From Croceibacter atlanticus HTCC2559 (GTDB lineage: Bacteria > Bacteroidota > Bacteroidia > Flavobacteriales > Flavobacteriaceae): a stretch of 64,000 nt of DNA. Positions 44,600 through 54,243 of the stretch are shown here, piece by piece (position 1 is the first letter of the stretch; each line of letters opens with the position of its first letter). The notes below the pieces were generated by a model. The model did not search any database. It worked only from the letters and a program-made list of their open reading frames with translations, and was not told where the DNA came from. A program made the position numbers and the translations under genes. The DNA lies in contig NC_014230.1 in NCBI RefSeq assembly GCF_000196315.1, positions 2,752,501 through 2,816,500 on the forward strand, given 5' to 3'.

Positions 44600-46231
44600 A
44601 TGGGAAAAGGATTTTTTCATGTGCCGCCAGCGGTAAATGAACCAATTAAGAGTTATGCTCCTGGATCGCCAGAGCGTGAAGAGGTTTTAAACACCTACAA
44701 AGAGTTATATAACAGTACTGTTGAAGTACCTTGTTATATAAACGGAAAAGAGGTTAAAACTGGAGATACTGCTACTATGCATCCGCCTCACGACCATAAA
44801 CATACATTAGGTACCTACCACAAAGCAACAAGGGAAAACGTTGAAGAAGCTATTGAAGGTTCTTTAAAAGCTCGCCAAGAATGGGCAGATCTTCCTTGGG
44901 AACAACGTGCAGCTGTATTTTTAAGAGCAGCCGAGCTTATTGCAGGACCATATAGAGCAAAAATAAATGCCGCTACCATGCTAGCGCAGTCTAAAACAAT
45001 ATTTCAAGCAGAAATAGATTCAGCTTGTGAGTTGATTGACTTTCTACGATTTAACGTAGAATATATGACACAGATTTTTGACGATCAACCAGAATCTACA
45101 TCTGAGGCTTGGAATCGTGTTGAGTACAGACCATTAGAAGGTTTTGTATATGCAATTACACCATTTAACTTTACTGCTATTGCAGGAAACCTTCCTGCAA
45201 GTGCAGCATTAATGGGTAATGTAGCACTTTGGAAACCAAGTGATAGCCAAGTATACTCTGCACAAGTTGTGATGGAAGTATTTAAGGAGGCTGGTGTACC
45301 AGATGGTGTTATTAATATGGTAATGGGAGATCCTGTTATGATTTCTGATGTTGCAATAAGTCACCCAGATTTTACAGGCCTACACTTTACAGGAAGTACT
45401 AATGTTTTTCAAGATTTATGGAAAACAATTGGAAACAATATACATACTTATAAAACATACCCAAGAATTGTGGGAGAAACTGGTGGAAAAGATTTCATCA
45501 TGGCTCACAAATCTGCAGATGCTAAACAAGTTGCAACAGCAATTGCAAGAGGTGCATTCGAATTTCAGGGTCAGAAATGTAGTGCATGTTCAAGATGTTA
45601 CATCCCTAAGAGTTTATGGGCAGATGTAAAAAAATATCTTGTTGAAGATGTAAAATCATTTAAAATGGGATCTCCGGAAGATATGGGGAACTTTGTAACT
45701 GCGGTTATACACGAAGGCTCTTTTGATAAACTAGCTAGTTATATAGATAAAGCTAAAGAAGATAAAGATGCAGAGATAATTGTTGGCGGAAACTACGACA
45801 AGAGTAAAGGTTGGTTTGTTGAACCTACAGTAATTGTAACAGACAACCCTAAGTATACAACAATGCAAACAGAATTATTTGGACCTGTTGTTACCATTTA
45901 TGTATACGAAGATGAAGAGTTTGATGACACTTTAAAGTTAGTTGATGAAACATCTATCTACGCTTTAACAGGATCTATATTCTCTACAGATAGACATGCT
46001 GCAGCACACGCTACTAAAGCATTACAAAACTGCGCAGGTAATTTCTACATAAACGACAAGTGTACTGGTGCTGTAGTTGGGCAACAACCATTTGGTGGTG
46101 CTAGAGCAAGTGGTACTAATGATAAAGCTGGTAGTAAGCTTAACTTATTACGTTGGGTATCTCCAAGGTTAATTAAGGAAACTTTTGTTGCTCCTAAAGA
46201 TTACAGATATCCTTTCTTAGGTGAAGATTAA
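44600..46231 (+). CDS. pruA: L-glutamate gamma-semialdehyde dehydrogenase
   Basis: A 543-aa aldehyde dehydrogenase of the 1-pyrroline-5-carboxylate dehydrogenase type. It oxidises glutamate semialdehyde, the second step of proline breakdown, to glutamate with NAD. Catalytic Glu293 is in RIVGETGGKDF and catalytic Cys327 in EFQGQKCSACSR. The N-terminal FFHVPPAVNEPIKSYAPGSP and the late GQQPFGGARASGTNDKAGS are specific for P5C dehydrogenases. It is a stand-alone enzyme; no PutA proline dehydrogenase fusion or neighbour is seen. It has its own -7 box and a strong terminator. Confidence 0.96.
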   Translation: MGKGFFHVPPAVNEPIKSYAPGSPEREEVLNTYKELYNSTVEVPCYINGKEVKTGDTATMHPPHDHKHTLGTYHKATRENVEEAIEGSLKARQEWADLPWEQRAAVFLRAAELIAGPYRAKINAATMLAQSKTIFQAEIDSACELIDFLRFNVEYMTQIFDDQPESTSEAWNRVEYRPLEGFVYAITPFNFTAIAGNLPASAALMGNVALWKPSDSQVYSAQVVMEVFKEAGVPDGVINMVMGDPVMISDVAISHPDFTGLHFTGSTNVFQDLWKTIGNNIHTYKTYPRIVGETGGKDFIMAHKSADAKQVATAIARGAFEFQGQKCSACSRCYIPKSLWADVKKYLVEDVKSFKMGSPEDMGNFVTAVIHEGSFDKLASYIDKAKEDKDAEIIVGGNYDKSKGWFVEPTVIVTDNPKYTTMQTELFGPVVTIYVYEDEEFDDTLKLVDETSIYALTGSIFSTDRHAAAHATKALQNCAGNFYINDKCTGAVVGQQPFGGARASGTNDKAGSKLNLLRWVSPRLIKETFVAPKDYRYPFLGED

Positions 46232-46251
46232 AACCTAAGCTTCTTAAATAC

Positions 46252-46287
46252 AAAAAGAGCCTTCAAAATTTGAAGGCTCTTTTTTTA
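46252..46287. terminator. bidirectional terminator between pruA and yajC
   Basis: AAAGAGCCTTCAAA (46254-46267) pairs with TTTGAAGGCTCTTT (46269-46282) almost without a loop, so the innermost pairs will open. A and T tracts flank it, suiting both converging genes. Confidence 0.88.
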
Positions 46288-46322
46288 TGTTTCATATTCT
46301 AACTAAATAGAATAATAGAGAT

Positions 46323-46616
46323 TTATTTTTTCTCTGCTGGCGGCGCATTAAGCTTTTGGCTTGCTTCCATTGAAATTGCAGAGCGGTCAAAAGTTATTTT
46401 ACCTGCACCGGTTTCTATGACTACAGCACCTAGCTTATCACTAAAATCTAGAATCTTACCGTGCATACCACTTTTAGTAACAATACGGTCTCCTTTTTTT
46501 AATTCTTTAGCAAATGCCTTTTCTTTCTTTTGTCTTTTCATCTGTGGTGCAATCATAAAGAAATACACTACAGCGAACATTGCCAATATTGGCAAAAAAC
46601 TTCCTAAATCTCCCAT
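46323..46616 (-). CDS. yajC: preprotein translocase subunit YajC
   Basis: A 97-aa protein: a short N-terminal membrane helix (about 7-24, ILAMFAVVYFFMIAPQMKRQ) and a cytoplasmic domain with KKGDRIVTKSGMHGKILDF near 41-59, typical of YajC. It accompanies SecDF-YidC in protein export. It is the last of three same-strand genes (nusB, DUF1573, yajC). This order is, to my knowledge, conserved in Flavobacteria. It starts 6 bp after the DUF1573 stop. Confidence 0.95.
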   Translation of the reverse strand: MGDLGSFLPILAMFAVVYFFMIAPQMKRQKKEKAFAKELKKGDRIVTKSGMHGKILDFSDKLGAVVIETGAGKITFDRSAISMEASQKLNAPPAEKK

Positions 46617-46622
46617 TTATAA

Positions 46623-47099
46623 TTATTTAGCTTCTGGAGTACCAGCTGCTTTTTTCTTAGGCGTTACAAACGCTTTAATTTTAATTAATTCTTTACCTGC
46701 TTCTGTGTTAGCAGTAATGTTAACTGTCTTAACTTGCTGGTTAGGCTTTCCGTTAGAGTTAAACTTTACTAACATTTTACCTTCTGCACCTGGAGCAATA
46801 GGCTCTTTAGACCAAGTTGGTACAGTACAACCACAGCTACCTTTAGCGTTTGTTACTACTAATGGTGCTTTTCCTGTGTTAGTAAATGTAAACTCATGCT
46901 CTACCACATCACCTTCGTTTATAGTACCAAAGTCGTGCTCAGTTTTAGAAAATTCCATAACTGGAAAATCTCCTGCTTGTGCATCACGCTCTGCTGCTGC
47001 TGCAACGTTCTCTTCGTTTACTTTGTCTGCTGCATTTTCTTTACAAGATGTAAACACCATTGCTGCTGCTGCAAACATTACTAAAATTCCTTTTTTCAT
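46623..47099 (-). CDS. DUF1573 lipoprotein
   Basis: A 158-aa protein with a lipobox (AMVFTSC, Cys19), an Ala/Glu-rich linker and a single DUF1573 Ig-like domain (about 47-140): MEFSKTEHDFGTINEGDVVE, FTFTNTGKAPLVVTNAKGSC, then CGCTVPTWSKEPIAPG. The GSCGCTVP motif with neighbouring cysteines is family-typical. The C-terminus is Lys-rich. Function is unknown; the position between nusB and yajC suggests a shared transcript rather than a shared task. Confidence 0.92.
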   Translation of the reverse strand: MKKGILVMFAAAAMVFTSCKENAADKVNEENVAAAAERDAQAGDFPVMEFSKTEHDFGTINEGDVVEHEFTFTNTGKAPLVVTNAKGSCGCTVPTWSKEPIAPGAEGKMLVKFNSNGKPNQQVKTVNITANTEAGKELIKIKAFVTPKKKAAGTPEAK

Positions 47100-47165
47100 A
47101 ATTAGGTATTCTTTTAATGATTAAATTAAGTTTGTTTAAGATGTAAAAATACTAAAAATATCAGA

Positions 47166-48107
47166 CTACATTAAACCGCGTCCCATTTTATTCAATTTTC
47201 CATCTGCTTTAAACTCTTTACTTATTTTATCTAAAATTCCGTTTATAAATATGCTACTCTTTGGAGTACTATATTCTTTGGCAATTTCCAGATATTCATT
47301 TATTGTAACTTTTACTGGTATCGATGGAAATTTAACAAACTCGCATATTGCCATTTTCATAAGAACAGCATCTAACTCTGCTATACGTTCTTTATCCCAA
47401 TTTGGTGTTTTTTTAGAAATTTCTGATGTGTATTCAACATCATTAAGAATGGTTTTCTGCATAAGTTCCACAGCAAAATCTCTATCTTCTGTATTTCTAA
47501 ACAATCTTGGGATACCAAAGGCTACATCGTCTTTTTTAGCTTTTTCTATAAGCTTATAAATAGTTGTGTTTACAATTGGCAAATCATCTAGCCAAGTAAG
47601 TTTATGATCTTCTAGGTAATCGTATAACTTTTCATTAGGCGCTATGATTTCACTAAAAAACTCTGCAACAAAATTTCTATCTTCTTTAAAAGACTGCTTA
47701 TCAGACTCAATATAGTTTTGATAAATCTGGCTATTTCTTAGAGACTCCCAAATAATGGTTTTATACTCATCATCTCTTGACCAGTTGGTAAGTTTTCTGT
47801 CTGTAATAAGATTGTTAAAATACTCACTAGCATCTAATCGCTTTAAAAGTTCATTATTAATAAACTTTCTGTTTGGTGTTTTCTCTTCCTCTGTCGCCAA
47901 GTGCATTTTAGAGGTTTTTTCTAAATAGGATTCTGCGTGGTTTCGGGTTTCAATCATTAAGTTCAACATAAGAAGGAAGAGGTCGTACATATCCTCCATA
48001 CTTTTCTTCAGGAACTTTTCTTCAGCATTTAAATTTTGATTTTCAGACTGCTCGTATGCATATAAGGATTGCATAACTTTTACCCGAATGTGACGTCTTG
48101 TAAGCAT
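47166..48107 (-). CDS. nusB: transcription antitermination factor NusB, extended form
   Basis: A 313-aa NusB, more than twice the roughly 140 aa of E. coli. The N-terminus RRHIRVKVMQSLYAYEQSEN and the C-terminal region DFAVELMQKTI ... LMKMAICEFVKFPSIPVKVT with INEYLEIAKEYSTPKSSIFI and NGILDKI are classic NusB. A helical, charged insertion of about 150 residues lies between them. It binds boxA RNA with S10 in rRNA antitermination. The long form is typical for Flavobacteriaceae; the insert's role is unknown. It is first in the nusB-DUF1573-yajC unit. Confidence 0.93.
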   Translation of the reverse strand: MLTRRHIRVKVMQSLYAYEQSENQNLNAEEKFLKKSMEDMYDLFLLMLNLMIETRNHAESYLEKTSKMHLATEEEKTPNRKFINNELLKRLDASEYFNNLITDRKLTNWSRDDEYKTIIWESLRNSQIYQNYIESDKQSFKEDRNFVAEFFSEIIAPNEKLYDYLEDHKLTWLDDLPIVNTTIYKLIEKAKKDDVAFGIPRLFRNTEDRDFAVELMQKTILNDVEYTSEISKKTPNWDKERIAELDAVLMKMAICEFVKFPSIPVKVTINEYLEIAKEYSTPKSSIFINGILDKISKEFKADGKLNKMGRGLM

Positions 48108-48132
48108 AATAATTCAAAAGAGCATTAATAAA

Positions 48133-48170
48133 TAAAAGGGCGAAATCCTTAGTGAATTTCGCCCTGCAAA
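48133..48170 (-). terminator. terminator after the amino-acid dehydrogenase
   Basis: On the minus strand AGGGCGAAAT pairs with ATTTCGCCCT (48156-48165 with 48137-48146), and a T-rich tract follows. It separates the dehydrogenase gene from nusB. Confidence 0.82.
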
Positions 48171-48191
48171 ATTATGTATTTTTAGAAGATT

Positions 48192-49295
48192 TTACCCTTC
48201 GTTTTCCATTTTTCTAGTCGCAATTCTTTGTTGCGCTATTTGCAATGCAGCTGTATGGGTAGTTATCTTATTAACATCTGCAGAGTTAAGTATTTCTAAT
48301 GTTGTATTAAAAATGTTTTCTGTTTTACGAATAATTTCTTTTTTATCGTACCCTTCTAGTTCTGCATACACGTTAATAATACCACCAGCATTAATTAAGA
48401 AATCTGGAGCATAGACAATACCGCGATCTTGCAATATCTTACCGTGCTTATTTTCATCTTCAAGTTGGTTGTTTGCTGCACCTGCAATTACCTTAGCTTT
48501 TATTTTATGTATAGTTTCATCATTAACAGTTGCTCCTAAAGCACAAGGTGCGTAAATATCTACGTCTTCACTATAAATATCTGAACCACCATAAATTGAA
48601 GCACCATAAGTATCTCTTACATACTCCAAGCGTTCTTGGTTAATGTCACTTATAATTACTTCTGCACCTTCATTGGTAATGTGTTCTACTAAAGATTCTC
48701 CAACATGACCAATACCTTGAACAAGTACGCGCTTACCTTCTAGGTTATCATCTCCAAATTTATACTTTGCAGCAGCTTTCATTCCCATGAATACTCCATA
48801 TGCAGTTATAGGAGAAGGATTACCAGCTCCACCTTTACTTTCTGAAATTCCAGTTACATAAGGTGTTACTTCTCTTACTAAATCCATATCGACTGTTTCC
48901 ATACCAACATCTTCTGCAGTAATGTACTTACCACTTAAAGAGTGAACGTACTCTCCAAAACTTTTCATAAGCTCTGGTGTTTTCTGAGTTTTAGCATCGC
49001 CAATGATAACCGCTTTACCTCCACCTAAATTAAGGCCTGTAATAGCACTCTTAAATGTCATACCACGAGATAGTCTTAGTACATCGTTTAGGGCATCCCA
49101 TTCGCTTTCGTAATTCCACATTCTAGTTCCTCCTAATGCAGGACCAAGTACCGTACTATGTATCCCGATTATTGCTTTTAAACCCGTATCTTTGTCATTA
49201 CAGAACACGATTTGTTCGTGATCGTCAAAAGAAAGTTGTCCAAATACTGGTGCGACTTTTTTTAGGTCGCTAGCAGAGATGATATCGTGAGTCAT
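48192..49295 (-). CDS. Glu/Leu/Phe/Val dehydrogenase (leucine-dehydrogenase type)
   Basis: A 367-aa enzyme of the leucine/valine/phenylalanine dehydrogenase class, which reversibly deaminates branched-chain amino acids with NAD. The substrate-binding block is GPALGGTRMWNYESEWDALN followed by MTFKSAITGLNLGGGKAVII, where the lysines are catalytic. The NAD fold begins KRVLVQGIGHVGESLVEHI near 185. The C-terminal INAGGIINVYAELEG is also typical. The length rules out classic glutamate dehydrogenase (about 450 aa). Exact substrate is not certain. It has a -7 promoter box and a terminator of its own. Confidence 0.92.
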   Translation of the reverse strand: MTHDIISASDLKKVAPVFGQLSFDDHEQIVFCNDKDTGLKAIIGIHSTVLGPALGGTRMWNYESEWDALNDVLRLSRGMTFKSAITGLNLGGGKAVIIGDAKTQKTPELMKSFGEYVHSLSGKYITAEDVGMETVDMDLVREVTPYVTGISESKGGAGNPSPITAYGVFMGMKAAAKYKFGDDNLEGKRVLVQGIGHVGESLVEHITNEGAEVIISDINQERLEYVRDTYGASIYGGSDIYSEDVDIYAPCALGATVNDETIHKIKAKVIAGAANNQLEDENKHGKILQDRGIVYAPDFLINAGGIINVYAELEGYDKKEIIRKTENIFNTTLEILNSADVNKITTHTAALQIAQQRIATRKMENEG

Positions 49296-49334
49296 ATATA
49301 GATATTAAATTATTGTATTTAAAAAAATAGCACG

Positions 49335-49342
49335 CAAAAATA
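49335..49342 (-). promoter_or_regulatory. -7 element for the amino-acid dehydrogenase
   Basis: Minus strand TATTTTTG, exact TAnnTTTG, 39 bp before the ATG at 49293-49295. No TTG at the ideal spacing. Confidence 0.42.
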
Positions 49343-49420
49343 ATGAATATTTCAATGTATAGCTTTATTTGATGTGTTAATTTACAATATTCTCATTCTG
49401 AATTCGTTTCAAATCCTTTC

Positions 49421-51178
49421 ATGAAAGAACTTCAACACCTTAACAAGTATTTTTACAAGTACAAATGGCAGCTTATTTTAGGCCTTATAATTACTTTGGT
49501 AGCTAAAGTCTTTGCTGTATTAGTCCCAAGATTTATCGGTAATATATCTAATGTTATTGAACAACGTATAAATGGTGGCTTTTCATCAGACTCAACCTAT
49601 TATGATGCGCTCTTAACCAATATTCTTTTAGTTATTGGCGTAGCATTATTATCTGCTCTTTTCACATTTTTTATGAGACAAACAATCATTGTTGTGTCTA
49701 GGCATATAGAGTATGATTTGAAAAATGAAGTTTTTAGACAATACCAAAACCTATCCTTAAACTTTTATAAGAAAAACAGGACTGGAGACTTAATGAACAG
49801 AATAAGTGAAGACGTCTCTAAAGTAAGAATGTATGCAGGTCCTGCTTATATGTATAGCGTATCTACATTCGGGATGTTTTTAGTGGCTATTCCTTATATG
49901 ATTTATCTCTCTCCTACACTTACCTTATATACTATAATACCACTACCTGTCTTATCTTTTGCTATTTACAAATTAAGTAAAGCAATTCATAAGCGCAGTA
50001 CTGTGGTGCAACAATACCTATCCAAACTAAACACTTTTACACAAGAAAGTTTTAGTGGTATTTCTGTGATTAAGTCTTATGGATTAGAGGCGCAAACCAA
50101 TACAGGTTTTACAACTTTAGCAAATGACAGTAAAGAGAAGAATATAAACCTTGTAAAGGTACAAGCCTTCTTTTTTCCACTTATGGTATTACTAATTGGT
50201 GTAAGTAACATATTAGTGATTTATATTGGTGGCCGTATGCTTATTAATGGTACTATAGAAAATTTTGGAATCTTAGTTCAGTTTCTTCTATATGTAAATA
50301 TGCTAACATGGCCTGTGGCTGTAATTGGTTGGGTAACCAGCATGATACAACAAGCAGAAGCTTCACAAAAACGTATTAATGAGTTTTTAGTTGAAGAACC
50401 TGAAATTAAAAACCTTAATGAAGCACCTTCAAAAATTACAGGTGCCATTGCGTTTAAAAATGTATCCTTTGTTTATGATGATACTGGGATTGAAGCATTA
50501 AAAAATATTTCCTTTAAAGTTAGTCCAAATGAGACACTAGCAATAATTGGTAAAACCGGATCAGGAAAGTCTACCCTACTTGAACTTATAGGAAGACTAT
50601 ATGATGTAACAAGCGGTGTTTTAACCATAGACGGAACAGATATAAGACAGCTTAACCTTAATAGTTTACGTAAATCTATAGGGTATGTACCACAAGATGC
50701 ATTTCTATTTAGTGAATCTATTAAAGAGAATATAAAGTTTGGAAAAGCCGAAGCTACAGATAAGGAAGTAATGCAAGCTGCTAAAAATGCGAGTGTACAT
50801 AAAAATATTGTAGGCTTTAGTAATGGCTATGATACTGTTCTGGGTGAACGTGGTATTACTCTTTCTGGTGGCCAAAAGCAACGTGTCTCTATAGCAAGAG
50901 CTATTATACAGGATCCTAAAATTTTATTGTTTGATGACTGCTTATCTGCGGTAGATACAGAAACCGAAGAAGCAATTTTATCTAACTTATACGATATATC
51001 TAAAGATAAGACTACAATTATAGTAAGCCACAGAGTATCTTCAGCAAAAAATGCAGACCAAATTATAGTCTTAGAAGACGGTAAAATACAGCAACAAGGC
51101 TCTCACAGTGAGCTTATTAACAAAGATGGCTACTACAAGGAGCTTTATGAGAAACAACTAAGCGAAAAAGAAATCTAA
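49421..51178 (+). CDS. MsbA/MdlB-like ABC exporter (fused permease and ATPase)
   Basis: A 585-aa half-transporter that should work as a homodimer or with a partner. Six membrane helices occupy about residues 15-305, including the loop SLNFYKKNRTGDLMNRISED, typical of type IV exporters. The ATPase has Walker A GKTGSGKST near 378, signature LSGGQKQRVSIARAII near 481, Walker B ILLFDDCLSAVDTETE near 502 and H-loop IIVSHRVSSAK. Substrates of such proteins are lipids, drugs or peptides; not determinable here. It diverges from the dehydrogenase gene and is followed 66 bp later by the DUF3276 gene. Confidence 0.93.
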   Translation: MKELQHLNKYFYKYKWQLILGLIITLVAKVFAVLVPRFIGNISNVIEQRINGGFSSDSTYYDALLTNILLVIGVALLSALFTFFMRQTIIVVSRHIEYDLKNEVFRQYQNLSLNFYKKNRTGDLMNRISEDVSKVRMYAGPAYMYSVSTFGMFLVAIPYMIYLSPTLTLYTIIPLPVLSFAIYKLSKAIHKRSTVVQQYLSKLNTFTQESFSGISVIKSYGLEAQTNTGFTTLANDSKEKNINLVKVQAFFFPLMVLLIGVSNILVIYIGGRMLINGTIENFGILVQFLLYVNMLTWPVAVIGWVTSMIQQAEASQKRINEFLVEEPEIKNLNEAPSKITGAIAFKNVSFVYDDTGIEALKNISFKVSPNETLAIIGKTGSGKSTLLELIGRLYDVTSGVLTIDGTDIRQLNLNSLRKSIGYVPQDAFLFSESIKENIKFGKAEATDKEVMQAAKNASVHKNIVGFSNGYDTVLGERGITLSGGQKQRVSIARAIIQDPKILLFDDCLSAVDTETEEAILSNLYDISKDKTTIIVSHRVSSAKNADQIIVLEDGKIQQQGSHSELINKDGYYKELYEKQLSEKEI

Positions 51179-51244
51179 GTTTTTTTTTGCACGTTAGCTT
51201 TTTTTTAAGATTTTTGAGACAAATAAAACAATCCATACTATACT

Positions 51245-51640
51245 ATGAGCGATTTCGGAAAGAATGACCATGAAGACATTTATTCTAAAGTATTAAGAGC
51301 AGGAAGACGCACTTATTTTTTTGACGTAAGATCTACAAAAGCAGACGATTATTACTTGACTATTACAGAGAGTAAAAAATTCACAAATGACGATGGCTCA
51401 TTTCACTACAAAAAACACAAAATTTACTTGTACAAAGAAGATTTTGATGGGTTCCGTGAGAACTTAGAAGATATGACAGACTATATTGTACGTGAAAAAG
51501 GTGAAGAAGTAATAAGCGAGCGTCACCAAAGTGATTTTAAAAAGGATTATGAAGAAGATACAGAGGTTGTTGAAACCACTTCAAACTCAGAGTCTACAGT
51601 AAAGAATTTTACAGACGTTAGCTTTGATGATATTGCTTAA
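51245..51640 (+). CDS. DUF3276 PUR-alpha-like nucleic-acid-binding protein
   Basis: A 131-aa protein with a PUR-alpha-like repeat (about 11-85): YSKVLRAGRRTYFFDVRSTK, then DYYLTITESKKFT and KHKIYLYKEDFDGFRENLED. This family (DUF3276) in Bacteroidota and spirochaetes binds single-stranded DNA or RNA as a dimer in related Borrelia proteins. The C-terminal third is acidic and likely disordered (VVETTSNSESTVKNFTD). It may be a regulator, but no target is visible. It is followed by an intrinsic terminator. Confidence 0.92.
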   Translation: MSDFGKNDHEDIYSKVLRAGRRTYFFDVRSTKADDYYLTITESKKFTNDDGSFHYKKHKIYLYKEDFDGFRENLEDMTDYIVREKGEEVISERHQSDFKKDYEEDTEVVETTSNSESTVKNFTDVSFDDIA

Positions 51641-51663
51641 TTGCAAAAGGCTATAAAATATTA

Positions 51664-51697
51664 AAAAACCGCTTCTGCTACAGAGGCGGTTTTTTTT
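51664..51697 (+). terminator. intrinsic terminator after DUF3276 gene
   Basis: AACCGCTTCTG (51668-51678) pairs with CAGAGGCGGTT (51681-51691) with one G-T wobble and a very short loop, followed by a T8 run. Confidence 0.85.
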
Positions 51698-51723
51698 ATC
51701 TTTAAAGTTCATAAACCTATTAT

Positions 51724-54234
51724 ATGCGCTCAATCCTACTATTAGTATTATTTACATCAATTACTCTACAAGCCCAAAAGAATCAACTTTCATTAGATTA
51801 TTATTTACCTGAAGACGTTACATACAATACGGCAATACCTACACCAGAAGACGTTTTAGGCTATGTACCTGGCACTTGGCATGTAAGTCATGATAAGCTT
51901 GTGTCGTATATGAAGGTCTTGGCAAAAGCTTCAGATAGAATTCATATTGAGCAACAAGGTCTCACCTATGAAGACAGACCACTTCTTTTATTAACCATTA
52001 CTTCACCAGAAAATCATAATCGTTTAGAAACTATAAGACAAGACCATTTAGCATTAACTGAAACAGCTTCGGAGCGCCTAAACACTAATGAATTGCCTGT
52101 AGTGGTGTATCAAGGATTTTCAATTCATGGTAATGAGCCAAGTGGTAGTAATGCAGCTTTAGTTGCCGCCTACTATTTAGCTGCAGCACAAGGCCCTAAG
52201 ATTAATGAACTTCTTAAACATACTGTTATACTTTTTGATCCTAGTTTAAATCCAGACGGTTTACAGCGTTTTGCGTATTGGGCAAATACCAATAAAAGCA
52301 AACATATAAATACAGACCCTCAAGATAGAGAATATGATGAAGTTTGGCCTGGCGGACGTACCAATCACTATTGGTTTGATATGAATAGAGATTGGTTACC
52401 CGTACAACTTCCAGAATCTAGAGCACGCATTGCTACATTTCATAAATGGCATCCTAATATACTTACAGACCATCACGAGATGGGAAGTAATTCATCATTT
52501 TTCTTTCAACCAGGTATCCCTAGTAGGACACATCCACTCACGCCAGCATTAAACCAAGAGCTCACTAAGAATATTGGTAATTATCATGCTAAAGCATTAG
52601 ATAATATTGGTTCTTTATATTATACCGAAGAGGATTATGATGACTTTTATTATGGTAAAGGCTCTACATTTCCAGACATAAATGGTAGTATAGGTATATT
52701 GTTTGAACAAGCAAGTTCTAGAGGTCATGCACAAGAAACAGATAATGGTGTCCTAACGTTTCCATTCACAATAAGAAACCAATTTACAGCAGCCTTATCT
52801 ACTTTAGATGCTGCTGTTGGCATGAGAACTGAACTTTTAGATTACCAACGTGATTTTTACAAAACCGCTAGATCAAAATCTACTAAGGGTTCTTATGTTT
52901 TCGGGAATGAAAAAGATGCTGCATCTGGCTATCATTTGGCTGAAATTTTAAAACGTCATAACATTGATGTTTATGAACTTAAAGAAAACTTTTCTAAGAA
53001 CGGCAAAACCTTTAAAAAAGCACATAGTTATGTAGTCCCTAAAAATCAGCGACAACAACGCTTGCTTGAAGCTATGTTTGAAACGCGTACAACATTTCAA
53101 GACAGCTTGTTTTATGATATTTCTGCTTGGACATTTCCGTTAGCTTTTAATTTAGATTTTATTGAAGAAGCTTCAACCTCTCATTTGGGGCCTAAAATAG
53201 ATAGTTTAGAAATGCCAAAAGGTGTAGTTACAAAAAGTAACTATGGCTATCTTATGCAGTGGCATCATTACTATGCACCAAAAGCGCTTCAGCAACTATT
53301 AGATAAGGACCTAAGGGCGAAAGTTGCCATGAAACCATTTAGTCTAAATGGCAAAGACTATGATTATGGTACCATTTTTATTCCAGTTCAAAATCAAGAA
53401 TTAAATTCAACAGAACTCTTCACATTCCTTTCAGATGTTTCTAAGAAAAGTCACCTTACCCTAACAGGAGTACCTACAGGATTAACTGAAGGAATAGATT
53501 TAGGCAGCAGACAATTTAAGCCGATTTCTAAAACTAAGGTTGCCTTACTTGTAGGTGAAGGCATTACTCCTTATGATGCTGGAGAGATTTGGCATTTGTT
53601 TGATACGCGCTACGCTATGAACATCACAAAATTAGATGTGAAAAATTTTAACCGCTATGATTTAAGTAGCTATACCGATATTATTTTACCAAATTCTTGG
53701 GGTCGAGCACTAACGCCTAAAGATGCACAACACCTTAAAGATTGGGTTAAGGATGGTGGTACGTTAATAGGATTTAAAAATGCGGCTCGCTTCTATAATT
53801 CTGAAAAATTTATGTCTCTTAAGTTTAAACGAGTAGAAGACACAGCAAGCAATATTTCATTTGAAGACCGTAACAATTATTTTGGAGCAAAAGGAATTGG
53901 CGGTGCTATCTTTGAAGCTAAACAAGACAGAAGTCATCCTATAAATTTTGGATACAAGAACACTACAATTCCATTATTTAGAAACAGCACTATTTTTATT
54001 GAAGCCGATAAAGACAGCTACAACAATCCGTTACAATACACCAAATCGCCTTTATTAAGCGGTTATATTAATGATAAGAATTTAGATGCTTTAGCAGAAA
54101 CTGTCCCATTTAAACACAATAGATTAGGTAGTGGTCACGTCATACTTTTTACAGACAACACCAATTTTAGAGCATTTTGGTACGGAACAAACAAACTATT
54201 GATGAACGCTATCTTTTTTGGTAACCATATGTAA
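51724..54234 (+). CDS. secreted M14 zinc carboxypeptidase with C-terminal GATase-like domain
   Basis: An 836-aa exported peptidase: signal peptide 1-17 (ending ITLQA). The M14 domain (about 50-360) has the zinc pair H-x-x-E in FSIHGNEPSGSNAA (His135, Glu138) and a further histidine in DHHEMGSNSSFFF near 252. The C-terminal 260 residues resemble a class I glutamine-amidotransferase-like fold (TKVALLVGEGITPYDAGEIW near 607, then DIILPNSWGRALTPKDAQHL), a domain pairing common in this Bacteroidota peptidase group. It probably trims peptides in the periplasm or outside. It is followed 9 bp later by the SRPBCC gene. Confidence 0.92.
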   Translation: MRSILLLVLFTSITLQAQKNQLSLDYYLPEDVTYNTAIPTPEDVLGYVPGTWHVSHDKLVSYMKVLAKASDRIHIEQQGLTYEDRPLLLLTITSPENHNRLETIRQDHLALTETASERLNTNELPVVVYQGFSIHGNEPSGSNAALVAAYYLAAAQGPKINELLKHTVILFDPSLNPDGLQRFAYWANTNKSKHINTDPQDREYDEVWPGGRTNHYWFDMNRDWLPVQLPESRARIATFHKWHPNILTDHHEMGSNSSFFFQPGIPSRTHPLTPALNQELTKNIGNYHAKALDNIGSLYYTEEDYDDFYYGKGSTFPDINGSIGILFEQASSRGHAQETDNGVLTFPFTIRNQFTAALSTLDAAVGMRTELLDYQRDFYKTARSKSTKGSYVFGNEKDAASGYHLAEILKRHNIDVYELKENFSKNGKTFKKAHSYVVPKNQRQQRLLEAMFETRTTFQDSLFYDISAWTFPLAFNLDFIEEASTSHLGPKIDSLEMPKGVVTKSNYGYLMQWHHYYAPKALQQLLDKDLRAKVAMKPFSLNGKDYDYGTIFIPVQNQELNSTELFTFLSDVSKKSHLTLTGVPTGLTEGIDLGSRQFKPISKTKVALLVGEGITPYDAGEIWHLFDTRYAMNITKLDVKNFNRYDLSSYTDIILPNSWGRALTPKDAQHLKDWVKDGGTLIGFKNAARFYNSEKFMSLKFKRVEDTASNISFEDRNNYFGAKGIGGAIFEAKQDRSHPINFGYKNTTIPLFRNSTIFIEADKDSYNNPLQYTKSPLLSGYINDKNLDALAETVPFKHNRLGSGHVILFTDNTNFRAFWYGTNKLLMNAIFFGNHM

Positions 54235-54243
54235 ACCCTCACT

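Noticed and set aside
46417-47124. 235-aa plus-strand ORF
   Set aside because: It lies antisense to yajC and DUF1573, both well supported; its sequence is low complexity (Ala, Ser, Ile).
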